Of a stretch of 64,000 nucleotides of DNA, positions 43,310 through 53,535 are shown in pieces. The DNA comes from Micrasema longulum (Eukaryota; Arthropoda; Insecta; Trichoptera; Brachycentridae). The notes under the pieces are model-generated. The model was not told the origin of the DNA. It ran no database searches and saw only the letters and a program-made list of their open reading frames with translations. The stretch lies in NCBI GenBank assembly GCA_022494885.1, contig JAGVSM010000913.1, forward strand, positions 1-64,000. The letters are read 5' to 3'. The first letter of the stretch is position 1, and each line of letters opens with the position of its first letter. Both the position numbers and the translations under genes were made by a program.

Positions 43310-43810
43310 ATTTATTTATTATATATACGGCCTAAGCCAATTACAACAGTTACATGAAGAAACATAAATGCAAGAAACTGAACAAAAAGAACATCAAACT
43401 ATTTAGCAAAGACAAACAAGGGCAAAACAATAATTCTATACAATATATTAACAAAAACAAAAGACCTAAAACTTTGAGCTAAACCATGCCAATCCAACTT
43501 CATCCCACACTGTTTAGTCGCGAAGAGATCTACGAAAAGCCGGAATATCTATCCCAAAGAATTCCAAGTCGTGTGATGAATTGACTAATCTACACATTCT
43601 GGACATTGGGGCATAAAACCCAAATTTGCTCTTAGAAGATTTTGACTTCTGGTGACACGGTTGGGAACATAAAAAGAAATTGATTGCAACAGAGATGGGA
43701 CATCACTTAAAGCATTAAGTATTTTGAAAATGCATATAAGTTCCATCTCAGTTCTACGACTCTCCAATGAAGACAGATTAAGAGATTGCTCTATTTCAAA
43801 ATAGATTATG
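43310..43810 (-). pseudogene. LINE type 3, C-terminal and 3'-end fragment
   Basis: Minus-strand frame: LSSLESRRTEMELICIFKIL, then LLQSISFYVPNRVTRSQNLL and a stop at 43585. This is the motif order near the C-terminus of Jockey/CR1-like LINE proteins: sL..RR...L.flyKil...l...i.F.VP...tRs. The 3' end is GTAATTGGCTTAGGCCGTATATAATAAATAAATAAA, a hairpin plus tail. Upstream domains are missing. Related to the copy at 36.15-36.6 kb. Confidence 0.75.
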
Positions 43811-44109
43811 TTTAAAAAGGGCGTTTGTGCCGTGTGTATACAAATAAATATGGTATGTATTTTTGCTGGAGTTTCGTTACGTCATGTATCAATAAAAAAA
43901 TACTGAAATTCAGAAAAGCATTGACTTTTTTATCATAGGGGCTGATTTTAAATGCAATGTTAGCAAAAAAAACATTTTACAGGGTAAATTGTACCGTTCC
44001 GCAGCGGTTGTTTGCATATTTTTGCTAACAAAAGTACCTGCCGTTATTATATTTTGAACCGTATCCTCGAGTTTTCTAGAATGATTTCAAGCATATTTTT
44101 TTACTATAT
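43811..44109. other. AT-rich spacer
   Basis: Nothing recognised. Confidence 0.35.
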
Positions 44110-44932
44110 GTGTACATAATCATCTTCACAGTAAATAACAAAAACAAGTCAGATTTATAACTTTACAAAGACAAAGGGATTAAGTTTTGGGCAAGTAAAT
44201 AAACAAATTAGTTACATATGGTCAAAATATACCCAACATTACAAATACTACAATTGAACGGAGTTATGCAGAAAGCAGCCAGCCATAGAAAAGTGAAACT
44301 GAGATAATAGCACCTTTGTGAGAAGAGTGAATTATCAAATCCACACAACAGTTGGAATGTTTTTGACTTTGACAAATGATTAACAATAAATACATCAGAT
44401 TCTTGTTTGTTGTCTTGTGGTACAACAAACAAGAATCTTATTATGTATTTGAATAGTGTTCATGAATTAAAGTACCGTAAAATTTTTCTAGTCCTGCGGG
44501 TGTTTTCTGCAAATTGAGAAATTCCGTTTTTGTGATCGGCACTATTTTCAGAAGGAGATTTTTACAGTTTTTTGTATGAAAGCGGTCTGGCTGTTTTTAG
44601 CAGAATATCGAATTGATCTTACTGGCTCGATAACACCAATATTTTTTTTTTTTTAATTGTGGACTGGCTGCTTTTTGCATAACTACGTTTAATTGTAGTT
44701 TTTGATGCATCTTACTATTCTGGATAAGCTTGTGAACGGCATTACATGAAAATTTACTTTTAAAACTAATGGCAGGATTTAAAAACTAACGGAAAACAGT
44801 CGATGCTATTTTAATAAGTGTGCAATTGACTTCATTTTGTAATGAATTTTTGTCGTGGTCAATGGTGATGCTACTAGTGTTGAAAAAAACTGTAAAAACA
44901 AAAGACAGTCACTTTTAATTCGTAAAAACCAT
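44110..44932 (+). repeat. Direct repeat S, copy 1 (occupied by MITE F)
   Basis: GTGTACATAATCATCTTCACAGTAAATAAC to TTCGTAAAAACCAT. Apart from a 435-bp insertion it aligns along its whole length with 45728-46122, including ACTAATGGCAGGATTTAAAAAC, GTGCAATTGACTTCATT and TTTTTGTCGTGGTCAATGGT. Unit length without the insert is about 390 bp. Confidence 0.85.
44256..44690 (+). mobile_element. MITE family F, copy 2 (complete, with empty-site partner)
   Basis: Inverted ends GAACGGAGTTATGCAGAAAG and, at the right, CTTTTTGCATAACTACGTTT; the arms extend to about 30 bp (CAGCCAGCC / GGACTGGCTG). AATT lies on both sides (44252-44255 and 44691-44694). Direct repeat copy 2 has CTACAATTATAG at this point with no insertion, so the element borders and a probable AATT duplication are fixed to within the ambiguity of a palindromic target. 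Confidence 0.85.
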
Positions 44933-44933
44933 A

Positions 44934-45723
44934 GAATTAAGAATAGTCCAGAAAGAGCGTAGAATCAGATTTGAATACATCGGACTGTGTCCAATAATTC
45001 CCCTACTTAGACACACTTTTGCCGTGGGCATACGTCAAGTCGCCGGGTAATGTTGCTTGATGGGAAGAAATTAATCGTAACACAAATGTCAGGTAAAAAA
45101 AAAATCAATCTGTTAATTTCTCTTAAATTTTATTGTGCAAGCGGAAACATTGATTGACACAACAGGGTAGATAAGTAAAGGATCCTTTAATAAGAGTAAT
45201 TGAATTAATGAACTTTGAACTTTAAATATAAAACAAGTTTTATTAAACATAAATAAGATATTTTTATATCATGTTAAATAATATTTGATGTTTTAAAGAT
45301 AATGTCGTTCAAATGTCCTCTACGGAGTTCTTTAATCCAAGGTCTAATTTTCATTAGTTCTTTTATTAAATGAGCAAAATAGGGTAAAAAAAATCTACCC
45401 TGGCAACACTATTTCCATTTTGTTTCTTCGACAATCTGACAGATGTAAAAATAATTCAATTTTTAAGTAATTAATTTACTACATAAATATTTGTTTGTTA
45501 ATTACACATGAAATGTGATGCCATCCTGTTTCTTTAAGATTCTAGCAGTATTTCTAAACTTTAAAAGGACACAACACGGCATAGTTGAATTCAAATCAGG
45601 AGTTGCGTACTGAGCGACGTCTACAAAGAAACTAATGGGTCAAAACGAAAACCTACTCATTTATGAGTAGTTGAGTCGCCTACCGTTGATGTGCGTATGC
45701 GGTTTCTGGACTATTCTTAATTC
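44934..45723. mobile_element. Element Q, perfect 21-bp inverted ends, between direct repeats
   Basis: GAATTAAGAATAGTCCAGAA-A at 44934-44954 is repeated exactly inverted at 45703-45723. The 790-bp unit lies precisely between the two copies of direct repeat S. No frame of note and no target duplication is visible. Confidence 0.75.
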
Positions 45724-45727
45724 GATG

Positions 45728-46122
45728 GTGTACATAATCACCCTCACAGTAAATAACAAAAATATTTCAGATTTATAACCTTACAAAGACAGAAAAATTA
45801 AGGTTTGGGCAAATAAATAAACAAATAAGTTATGTTCAAAATACATCCAGCATTACAAAAACTACAATTATAGTTTTTGATGCATCTAACTATTATGAAT
45901 AAGCTTGTAAGCTGCATAACATGAAAATTTTCATTTAAAACTAATGGCAGGATTTAAAAACCAACGGAAATCAGTCGATGCCATTTAAAGTGTGCAATTG
46001 ACTTCATTATGTAATGAATTTTTGTCGTGGTCAATGGTAATGCTACGCATGAAAATTTCGTCTTTTGTGTTGGAAAAAACTGTAAAAACAAAAGACAGTC
46101 ACTTTTTATTCGTAAAAACGAT
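45728..46122 (+). repeat. Direct repeat S, copy 2 (empty site)
   Basis: Uninterrupted copy of the 390-bp unit; see copy 1. It begins GTGTACATAATCACCCTCACAG and ends TTCGTAAAAACGAT. Confidence 0.85.
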
Positions 46123-46184
46123 CAAATTTATTGAAAAAAAAAACATAAATAGGATTATGTATTTAAACAAATTTTCTATCATTT

Positions 46185-47380
46185 TACAGTGCACTAGCGG
46201 ACACGACAGACATTGTCTTGCCCGAACTTTAGCTTGCCTGCTATTAGCTGGTTAAACAAAGCTTTTTTGGTAAAAAAGGACATACGTTATTTATTTTGGA
46301 TTTTTGTGAGCTATTTATTTATTCGTAATAAGCGTAAGTTTTTTGTTTTATCTCCTCATGCGATTGGCAAAGAAGTTTTATTATGATCAAATCAAAATCA
46401 TGCAAAAATCTTTACTCTAGTAACACAATTCATGGAGAAAATACGGGAATACGTGTTAATAAAGAAAAGTCAGACCGCGTTTTACCCTGAGTATTCTAAA
46501 ATTATGACACTTAACTCATGTTCAACGTGAATTTACTCATTTTTTAACGGCCAGCTGGGTTTAGACGTGATTTTGACATTTCATTCGAAACCAAAAGAAA
46601 AGGAAGAACAAAAATAAACCAAATTTTGAGGTCGTAATTATTTTTATTCTTTTGTCCTTACTTTAATTTTACTTAGTTGTTTTTATTTCATTTGTACCTG
46701 TATTGAGTAGAAAAAATGTGTTTACCATTGTTGAAATGGACTGTATAAGTCCATCAATAAATAAATAATAATAAAAAATATATATTTTGTCGTGAACCGT
46801 GCAAAAACTGTCTAGATAAAAGGAAAAATACTTTTCAATATTAAGTAGGTACTTAATGGTTGTTTATAATTGAATTCTCAAACTTAAAATAATTAATATT
46901 TAAATATTGAATTTAATTAGGTAAACAAGGTACTTGTTTAAAGTCGAATTCCAAAACATGAAATAATTCATTTTCAAATAATGAATTATTTTTGCGAATT
47001 TCAAATTCTGCGCTACTTACCTACAGCGGTGCATTCTGTGTAAGAATCCGTTGTTAAAAATTGTATTAAATGTCGTTTAAAATTATTTAAGCACTACTAA
47101 AAATTAAGTAGGGAAATCAATCGATTCAGTATCCATTAAAAATAGTTGATCTTTGAAAACGTCAAAATTCAAACTTTTTTATACACTAAAAAACGACATC
47201 CTCCGAATTTATTGAAATATGCATTTTAGTCAAATGCAACTCATTAAGTTCGATGAAAAACACATATTCGCTCCTAAGTTTTTTTCTGATAAACATATTG
47301 AAAATATTATTTACAAACCTAAGTCACGATTATTATATTTACATAATATATAATATATATATATATATATAACACGAGTA
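46185..47380 (+). repeat. Repeat G, copy 2
   Basis: Aligns in patches with 36.9-37.3 kb and with 13.86 kb (GAGAAAATACGGGAATACG). A segment near 46600-46775 ends GGACTGTATAAGTCCATCAATAAATAAATA, a hairpin-plus-tail that may be an inserted LINE 3' end. A (TA)n run sits at about 47347-47371. Confidence 0.55.
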
Positions 47381-47884
47381 TTTTGCAAAAAAATTGCATG
47401 TAAATCAGTCCAATAGTTATCTAGTCTATTAAAAACAAACTTTTATCAATTCATTTTTATATAAATATAGATAGATAAATAAAAACACTAACATTATTAA
47501 TGTACTATATGGAGGCGCACTTAAATATCCAGTATTGTTGACCAAGCCAACAGTTTTTTCAAACATATGAGAACATAAAACATAAGATAATCATGCATAA
47601 AAGAAATATCACATTACTAGTAAATACAAAAATCCCACCAAGCCACTTTTTGAGGCTTGTTGGTTTAGATTTACTAATATTTTATATATTACTATTCTAA
47701 AAATGACTGATTGAGTCTGTCATATACGGGCCCGTTTCACACGTATCAAGCCAATTCACTCGGTTTGAATTGAAGAAATGTTATGTATGGTGGAGCGGAC
47801 TTACAATGAGACTATTATATATTATAATATTTCGCGTTTATTGAATTTACTTCGATCGTTAACTTTTTGCATATTGGTAAATTT
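47381..47884. other. AT-rich stretch, nothing recognised
   Basis: No repeat or domain seen. Confidence 0.4.
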
Positions 47885-47985
47885 TGATGATGATTGGGTT
47901 GTGGTCCTGTGGCTAGTGTCTCGGACTCACGGACCAAAGGTCTGTGGTTCGAATCCCACTTTACCCCAACTTGATTCCATTTTCT
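47885..47985 (+). repeat. tRNA-like sequence, family D
   Basis: GGTTGTGGTCCTGTGGCTAGTG, GGACTCACGGACCAAAGG, TGTGGTTCGAATCCCACTTTACCC. A and B boxes are well formed. It matches the minus-strand copy at 42.24 kb. The T-arm is one base too long and the anticodon arm does not pair, so it is read as a SINE head or pseudo-tRNA. Confidence 0.55.
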
Positions 47986-48519
47986 AATAGTGAGTTATTT
48001 ACAACTCGTTGAAAATGGCCCTCAAAATTAAATATTTGGGTAAATCATAAGAACGCAAATATTTCTTTTTCTTAAAAAAAAAAATAAAAAAAATAGTTTA
48101 TACGCAGTTGGAAATGAAGCCATTTCAACCTAGGTAATAATAGTAAATGGCGAAGTGGACTAGTAATGTGATTGTAATTTTTATGTTGAAAACAACACTT
48201 AAGTAAGTAATTGTTCTGCTGTTATACTGCTGAACTATTAAATTTAAATTTTAACTTGCTTAGGAAATTGTCCAAGAATGTTTGCTACTGTTAAACGTAA
48301 TTATGGTAATTTGTTTACCTGCACAGAATGCAGTTTACATTAGCCTTATACCTAGGTGGAATGGATTTAAATCAAGAAAACAATGAAAAATTTGAAATCA
48401 TACTTCTCAAGAAAACTATAAATTATTACCTCTTAAAAACACCGTGTTACCATTAGTAAAAAACGGAATATTCTAAAGTTCATGGATTTGAAGAAAAAAA
48501 AAACATGGAGACATCATCA
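47986..48519. other. AT-rich stretch, nothing recognised
   Basis: No repeat or domain seen. Confidence 0.4.
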
Positions 48520-48580
48520 TCATTCTCCTTTTCTGCACCGAATGGTGCATAAAACACTGTATTGGTACACTAATTAATGT
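48520..48580 (-). mobile_element. SINE C 3'-end fragment
   Basis: The plus-strand text TTCTCCTTTTCTGCACCGAATGGTGCATAAAACACTGTATTGGTAC is the reversed 3' end of SINE C. Nothing else remains. Confidence 0.65.
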
Positions 48581-48782
48581 ATTTATTTTTATTTGGGAAA
48601 AAAAAACAGTTTTTACATACTTAGTAAACAGAAAATAAGAATATATACAAACGAAAATTGTGAAAAGAGTCAATATAAACTTTCCACGGTGGTATAAGCT
48701 ATTGATTAAGTACATAGTCGGTATAAAAAAAGTAATTTAACAATTAAAAAATGTTAGGCACTTAAAAGTTGCAAATAAAAAG

Positions 48783-48970
48783 TTGGCGGCCTCCGTGGTG
48801 TAGTGGTCAAGACGCTTGACTCATACACGGAAGGTTCCGGGTTGGATTCCCGGTGAGAACACCAACTTGTGATTTGTCTCAAGCCTGGGTGATCTGTGAT
48901 GTAATTAACAACTGTAATTAGGTCTCCTGGCCTGTTGTGCAAAAAAAAAAAATATATATATATATTTATG
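48783..48970 (+). mobile_element. SINE B, near-complete copy
   Basis: GGCGGCCTCCGTGGTGTAGTGG, GCTTGACTCATACACGGAAGG, TCCGGGTTGGATTCCCGGTGAG (B box with one change), body CTCAAGCCTGGGTGATCTGTGATG, GGTCTCCTGGCCTGTTGTG, tail A12 then TA. Confidence 0.9.
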
Positions 48971-49284
48971 TTCAGTAATAAAAATAAAGTAAATAGAAAC
49001 AAGATAAATTAAAATTTAAAGAGTATGAAAATAATAAAGTCATAAAAAAATGTAAAAGGTACAAAATATATTCATGAACATACAAGTACGTACATAATTA
49101 CTGACATCGTATAACTAAACGGGTGTACTGTCTATAAGGAATCTTCTATATTTCATATGGGAGAGATGAAAAATGTCTGCGTGACCGGAGAGAACAGTAT
49201 TATAGTAATGACATGCTCCAAAGAAAAAGTCGTTTTTCCTTGTGTTAGTCCTAGGTACTGGCAAATTAAATGTTGTATAGAATA
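48971..49284. other. AT-rich spacer
   Basis: Nothing recognised. Confidence 0.4.
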
Positions 49285-49482
49285 CTAATCAAAGCGTATC
49301 TTGATCGTTTTTGTTACATGAAGGTGTAGTGATCAATTTTACGCTTCAGGTACCATTCTAAGGTCTATAAAATATTATTGTGTAAAAATACCCTTTTAAA
49401 TAATATTTCATATCAACCATGTCGGGAATCGAACCCGAGACCTCTTACATGGCAACCAAACTATTTCACTACGAAGCCGACC
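49285..49482 (-). mobile_element. SINE C copy, 3' end missing
   Basis: Minus orientation: GTCGGCTTCGTAGTGAAATAG, CATGTAAGAGGTCTCGGGTTCGATTCCCGACATGG (intact B box), body with CTTAGAATGGTACCTGAAGCG and ACCTTCATGTAACAAAAACGATC. Confidence 0.85.
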
Positions 49483-50091
49483 TGGAAATACTGTTTTAAT
49501 ATTTGAAAAATAGTAATGCGACACAATTAGTAAAAAAAAAATCCTTAAAATTTTTTCGCGATATGTGTTGACCCTTTTTACAAATTAGTCTGATTAATGT
49601 GTTTATGTACCTGTATAAAACGCACCTGTGCGATTACCCAAACGTCCGTTGTCTATTTTTAGACAATATAAATTACTTTTTAATTTTGGCGACAAAATTT
49701 AAATGAGTTGAATGTATGAATTCATACATTTTTTTTTTAATTTCCCTCGTTTAAATATGAATAAACTTATTAAGGCTTTTTAGGCTGTGCCCGTGTCAAG
49801 CTATAATAATTGACAATAATTTTTTTATCGTAAAATTAAAAGATTAATTTTTAATGACATGTGATGTAATAGAATAACATATTGTCTTTGATAATTATAA
49901 TGTTTAACGTGTATAGCGTCAAATTCGTAATATATAATGCTTAAGGAAAATTTATTTTTTGCAGACTAAATTTAAACGACTTCGAGAATATATTAATTTA
50001 TAGATTCCATCAATTATAATTTTTTTAGCAGCACGAAAACACTTCATCTGTATCTTAAAAAAGAAATTGTATGCATGTTATTTGTATTATT
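49483..50091. other. AT-rich stretch, nothing recognised
   Basis: No repeat or domain seen. Confidence 0.4.
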
Positions 50092-50160
50092 TTGGACAAT
50101 TTATAAAGCGCCAATTTTGTTATATAACTTCTCAAGGACGCCTTACAAATTGATTAATAA
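50092..50160 (+). repeat. Modular repeat E, 5' fragment
   Basis: TTGGACAATTTATAAAGCGCCAATTTTG...CTTCTCAAGGACGCCTTACAA matches the start of the family; the CTTGCAGCTACAGAGCGCATG units are absent. Confidence 0.6.
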
Positions 50161-50179
50161 ATACTGATTTTAATTTGTG

Positions 50180-50700
50180 GAATAAATTAATTAATGGCGC
50201 ATCCGAGATCTTAACTAACCTAGGTCTCGAGAAAGCGATCAACTCAGACTCAGAGGGCCGATCAAATTACAAGGCGAAGAGAACGGATCTTTTTATGCCC
50301 GCAGGGCCGATCAAATGAGGTCCGAAGTGCCGAATTTCTTAGCACGTAACAATCGCCAACAGCTGATCGCTATTATTTAAAATTATAGATTCTTTACATT
50401 TCGATGCTTATCGCTTAATAACCATACTTTTTGGGTAGATATTTAATATTTCTGTTAATTTTGAATTGTTTCGGTGGTATTTATTTGAGCGACGGATTTT
50501 AAAAAATAACATTTGAACAGCGAAAAATAAATTATGAGGCCCAAAAGAGCGATGTTTCCAGGTGCCACAGATCCTAATTAACCGAGGCTTGAACGGCCGA
50601 TCAACTGAGGCCCGTAGGGCCGATGACTTTAGGCCCGGAGATCCGAATTTTCTAGCATGTAACAGCTGACGATAGCCGACTGTTGGCTGCTAGTAAATAC
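50180..50700 (+). repeat. Repeat T: GGCCGATCAAAT-type tandem modules, two copies
   Basis: Degenerate units of about 23-25 bp built on GAGGCCCGNAGGGCCGATCAAAT recur at 50250-50330 and 50535-50650. Each array is followed by a related end: GCCGAATTTCTTAGCACGTAACAATCGCC and TCCGAATTTTCTAGCATGTAACAGCTGAC. A third fragment is at 61.29 kb. Class unknown. Confidence 0.6.
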
Positions 50701-50769
50701 CTAAATATTTTATTTGTGCAATATGAATGTGAGTGTGTGCGTTCACAAGAATAAATACATTTAGGTTTG

Positions 50770-50939
50770 TACAGTACGTTCGAATGTTTAATAATGCTAT
50801 GTGACAGTGACAGAATATTTTCGAAAAAAATATAGCAGTTTTCTTATTTACAAAAACGAAATTTGTACGTTTTATTGGTTCAACAAAAGGCACAACTAAC
50901 ACATTAACATGGGGTTGTTAAACATTCTAATGCACTGTA
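50770..50939. mobile_element. Small TIR element L, copy 1
   Basis: TACAGTACGTTCGAATGTTTAATAA at the left and TTGTTAAACATTCTAATGCACTGTA at the right; 170 bp. Copies 2 and 3 are at 52.1 and 58.3 kb. Confidence 0.7.
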
Positions 50940-51094
50940 CTGGTTCTGATTGGTGTAAATATTCGCCTGTTGGTGTGCGCATTGCCACTATAATTTTTGT
51001 TGAACGTTTAAAATCATTCGTTTTGATGTCGTTATCACATACAACAAAAAACATCTACAGAGAAAAGGACATAAGCATTATAATGTATAGGTAT

Positions 51095-51545
51095 CTTAGG
51101 GTTTGGACACATCAACACGGCGCATCCGTTCGACTGTTGATGTTTCTCAAAATATTTGTATTACGGTTCGTTTTCAAACTTGCAGATTTGAAAATAGGTG
51201 TCTCAGAAGAATCTTGGGTGTGCGGTGTTTTGATTTTGTGAGGAACGAAGTAATAAGAGAACGGACGCAGCAGACTCCGGTAACAACTATCCTGAAGCGG
51301 AGGCGTTATGGTTGGCTAGGTCATATTCTGCGGATGCCTCCAGAGAGCCTTAACCTCGCTTGCCTATTTTACGAGGCATCGCGTTCTCGACATCCTGGAC
51401 GTGCACTGCTGACGAGAACTTCGGGACGAGAACCTGATTTGGGAAGAAAAAAAGGAGTTGGCAGCCAATAGAGATGCATGGAAACTCATTGTGGATACCA
51501 TATGCTCCAACTAGGGAGCTGACATGGAATGATGATGATGATGAA
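51095..51545 (+). pseudogene. LINE type 2, C-terminal and 3'-end fragment
   Basis: Translation in the main frame gives ENRCLRRILGVRCFDFVRNE, VIRERTQQTPVTTILKRRR and YGWLGHILRMPPESLNLACL, typical of the region after the reverse-transcriptase domain in RTE-like LINEs (CLRRIL...RNE.l......p....i..rr..w.GH.lRm). The frame closes early (PDLGRKKGVGSQ); the expected ending continues in another phase (ELAANRDAWKLIVDTICSN), so a frameshift near 51440 is likely. The 3' end is GGAATGATGATGATGATG, a microsatellite tail. The part before it is lost. It is distinct from LINE type 1. Confidence 0.75.
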
Positions 51546-51865
51546 AAAATGACATATTAACGTCATATATCTGGAAAAACGAAAGTAGAACATATTTTGG
51601 GAAACAAAATTGCGAATGGTAGATTGATATTGGAAGCAAGAAGATAAAAAATTTGTTTCAATTATTGTGACTTAATTTGTAGATAATCTGTTAATGTTAT
51701 AAACACACCTATATGTTAAGTAAATACCTTTATATTTTATTTAAACCTATAAATTCTATTTACATTTTTAATTAATTTCACAATACGTACTTCTAGATAT
51801 TTTAAAAAGATGTATCTGTTTACACATTTGCAAATACGTTCTTATTTTTTTTTTTGCCGCAACAT
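51546..51865. other. AT-rich spacer
   Basis: Nothing recognised. Confidence 0.4.
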
Positions 51866-51935
51866 ATCGGTTCTTAGAGCAGGCATTGCTCATAATGCCC
51901 ATATAGGAACCGATAAATCCGCTCAAGTATTCCGC
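51866..51935. other. Nested hairpin with alternative inner stems
   Basis: Outer arms ATCGGTTC / GAACCGAT are perfect. Inside, GAGCA-GGCAT-TGCTC can pair, and GGCATT / AATGCC can pair in an alternative way. The sequence stands out from its AT-rich surroundings. No known structured RNA is recognised. Confidence 0.45.
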
Positions 51936-52094
51936 TATAACGCACTGCTTCGCTTGTTTGACTTATCCTTAGTGCTTAAGTAGAATTATTGGTTTGTAAT
52001 TTTGCATATGTGATTTTTCACATATTTAAATAAATAAACGAGGAAAGTACATTTAATTTCAATCTTTAATAGCCTCTGCTTTGTGTGCGAAACA

Positions 52095-52248
52095 ATAAGT
52101 TTTCAAATAAATCATTCTTGTGTGTCTACTCTTACAAACCAATTTGTATATATACTTGGTTCACCGACAGGCATTTGTGTTGTTCTTCAATTTTTGCAAA
52201 AATACATTAACGTAACGTAGGCTTACTAAACGTTCGGACGCACTGTAG
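52095..52248. mobile_element. Small TIR element L, copy 2
   Basis: ACTTGGTTCACCGACAGGCATTT in the middle and TACTAAACGTTCGGACGCACTGTA at the right match copy 3 in reverse. The left arm is worn. Confidence 0.6.
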
Positions 52249-52809
52249 TTTTTTTCTCTACAGAACGATTCAATATGGCTGGTCTAGTTGTTAAATATTA
52301 AATTCGTTTATTTGCTTGCAAAAACAGTTGGTTCGTCACGTAATTCAATTTCATCTTCGATAATTTTATTCTGTTATCATTTCAATATTAATCCATGCAT
52401 TTTTAGTCGGATTACTGCTTATCATTATGTTGATGCTTGATCAAATAAGAATGCTTCATTTGGCACAATAGCGAAATGTTATCAAAGGTAATTGGTAAAG
52501 GCACATAAATATTTTTATATGTAAGGATGTATCGGATTATCACGTTTTCGCATATAGGCTGTTCGCAAAACCGGTTAGTTATTGATTTTTTTTTTCTAGC
52601 AATACTTTAATAAAAAAGTATATTTTTTTATGTTTTTATTTTATTTTTTTGCCATTAATAAATAAAAAAAAATGTAATGACATACATACTGAATAATGCA
52701 AATTTACGGATAAGTATCACTCGTCTTTTATTTTTGTAAAAATATTTTTTTTTTCTTACAAACACTGTAGTGAGAATTATAAAATACAATAAAAAAATAA
52801 TATAATGAT
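52249..52809. other. AT-rich stretch, nothing recognised
   Basis: Holds only a lone end (AAGTATCACTCGTCTTTTATT, about 52717) of the TIR element found at 26.17 kb. Confidence 0.4.
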
Positions 52810-52920
52810 GAACGCTACAGTGTATAAAATGGCCACCTAAACCAGTTAATGACAGATCATAAGGCCCGTTAATGTTTAGACTTCCATATTCTTTTTTCTA
52901 AAATACTCTCCATTTTTTAG
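52810..52920 (-). repeat. Foldback repeat A, arm fragment
   Basis: AGTGTATAAAATGGCCACCTAAACCAG, GACAGATCATAAGGCCCGTTAATG, TTAGACTTCCATATTC: one arm in reverse. Confidence 0.7.
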
Positions 52921-53260
52921 TTGCCCATAATAAAATATATTAATTTAAAAATAACTCTGAAATTCTTTAAATATCTGCTTAGGTTTGTGTACCTGAATAA
53001 CTTTTGTAATATTGACTTTTGAGCGGACTCAATATATTTGTTTATTAATTTTTAATAACGTATTTTCTAATACATTTTGATGATTTCAAAAATACGAATG
53101 TTTTCCTTTAAGTTTTTAATAATATTTATGTTGCATTTTAAATTTATACAATGAGTTTTGCGGAAATTTCCACATAGAAAACTTTTTAAAATATGATAAA
53201 TATATTTTATAAGCATAACAATATATTAAAATGTAAAAATGAGTTGAACATTGTGTTTCA
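52921..53260. other. AT-rich stretch, nothing recognised
   Basis: No repeat or domain seen. Confidence 0.4.
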
Positions 53261-53535
53261 GGATCAGGCTGCGAAACTTCAGAGGAACATTCCTAATGGT
53301 AAACCTTAAATCTAAAAATAAATAGTTTTTTCGTTTCACACCACATTTTTTTAAGTTTTTTTTTTTTAATATTTGAAAATAAAGTAATTTTCAACTTCTT
53401 GGAATAACATCCCTTCCACAAACTCCTACCCCTCTTCTGCCCTGCCAGTTCTCTTGTCCGCGTCCAGTACGTATCGCTTTGTTGGTCAAATACGTTTTTC
53501 GACTTAACTTTTTTTTGCAATCGAGTTGAAAGGGT
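53261..53535. mobile_element. TIR element H, copy 2 (partial)
   Basis: GGATCAGGCTGCGAAACTTCAGAGGAAC matches the element H end. TTCCACAAACTCCTACCCCTCTTC and CGTCCAGTACGTATCGCTTTGTTGGTCAAATACG match the interior in reverse. The other end is not found. The 75-codon minus-strand frame is a by-product. Confidence 0.65.

Noticed and set aside
44110..46122. LTR retrotransposon with S as LTRs
   Set aside because: No TG...CA pair, primer-binding site, polypurine tract or gag/pol remnant; the inner unit has its own perfect inverted ends.
47885..47985. Functional tRNA gene
   Set aside because: Good B box but the T-arm is one base long and the anticodon stem does not pair; a second related copy at 42.24 kb suggests a repeat.
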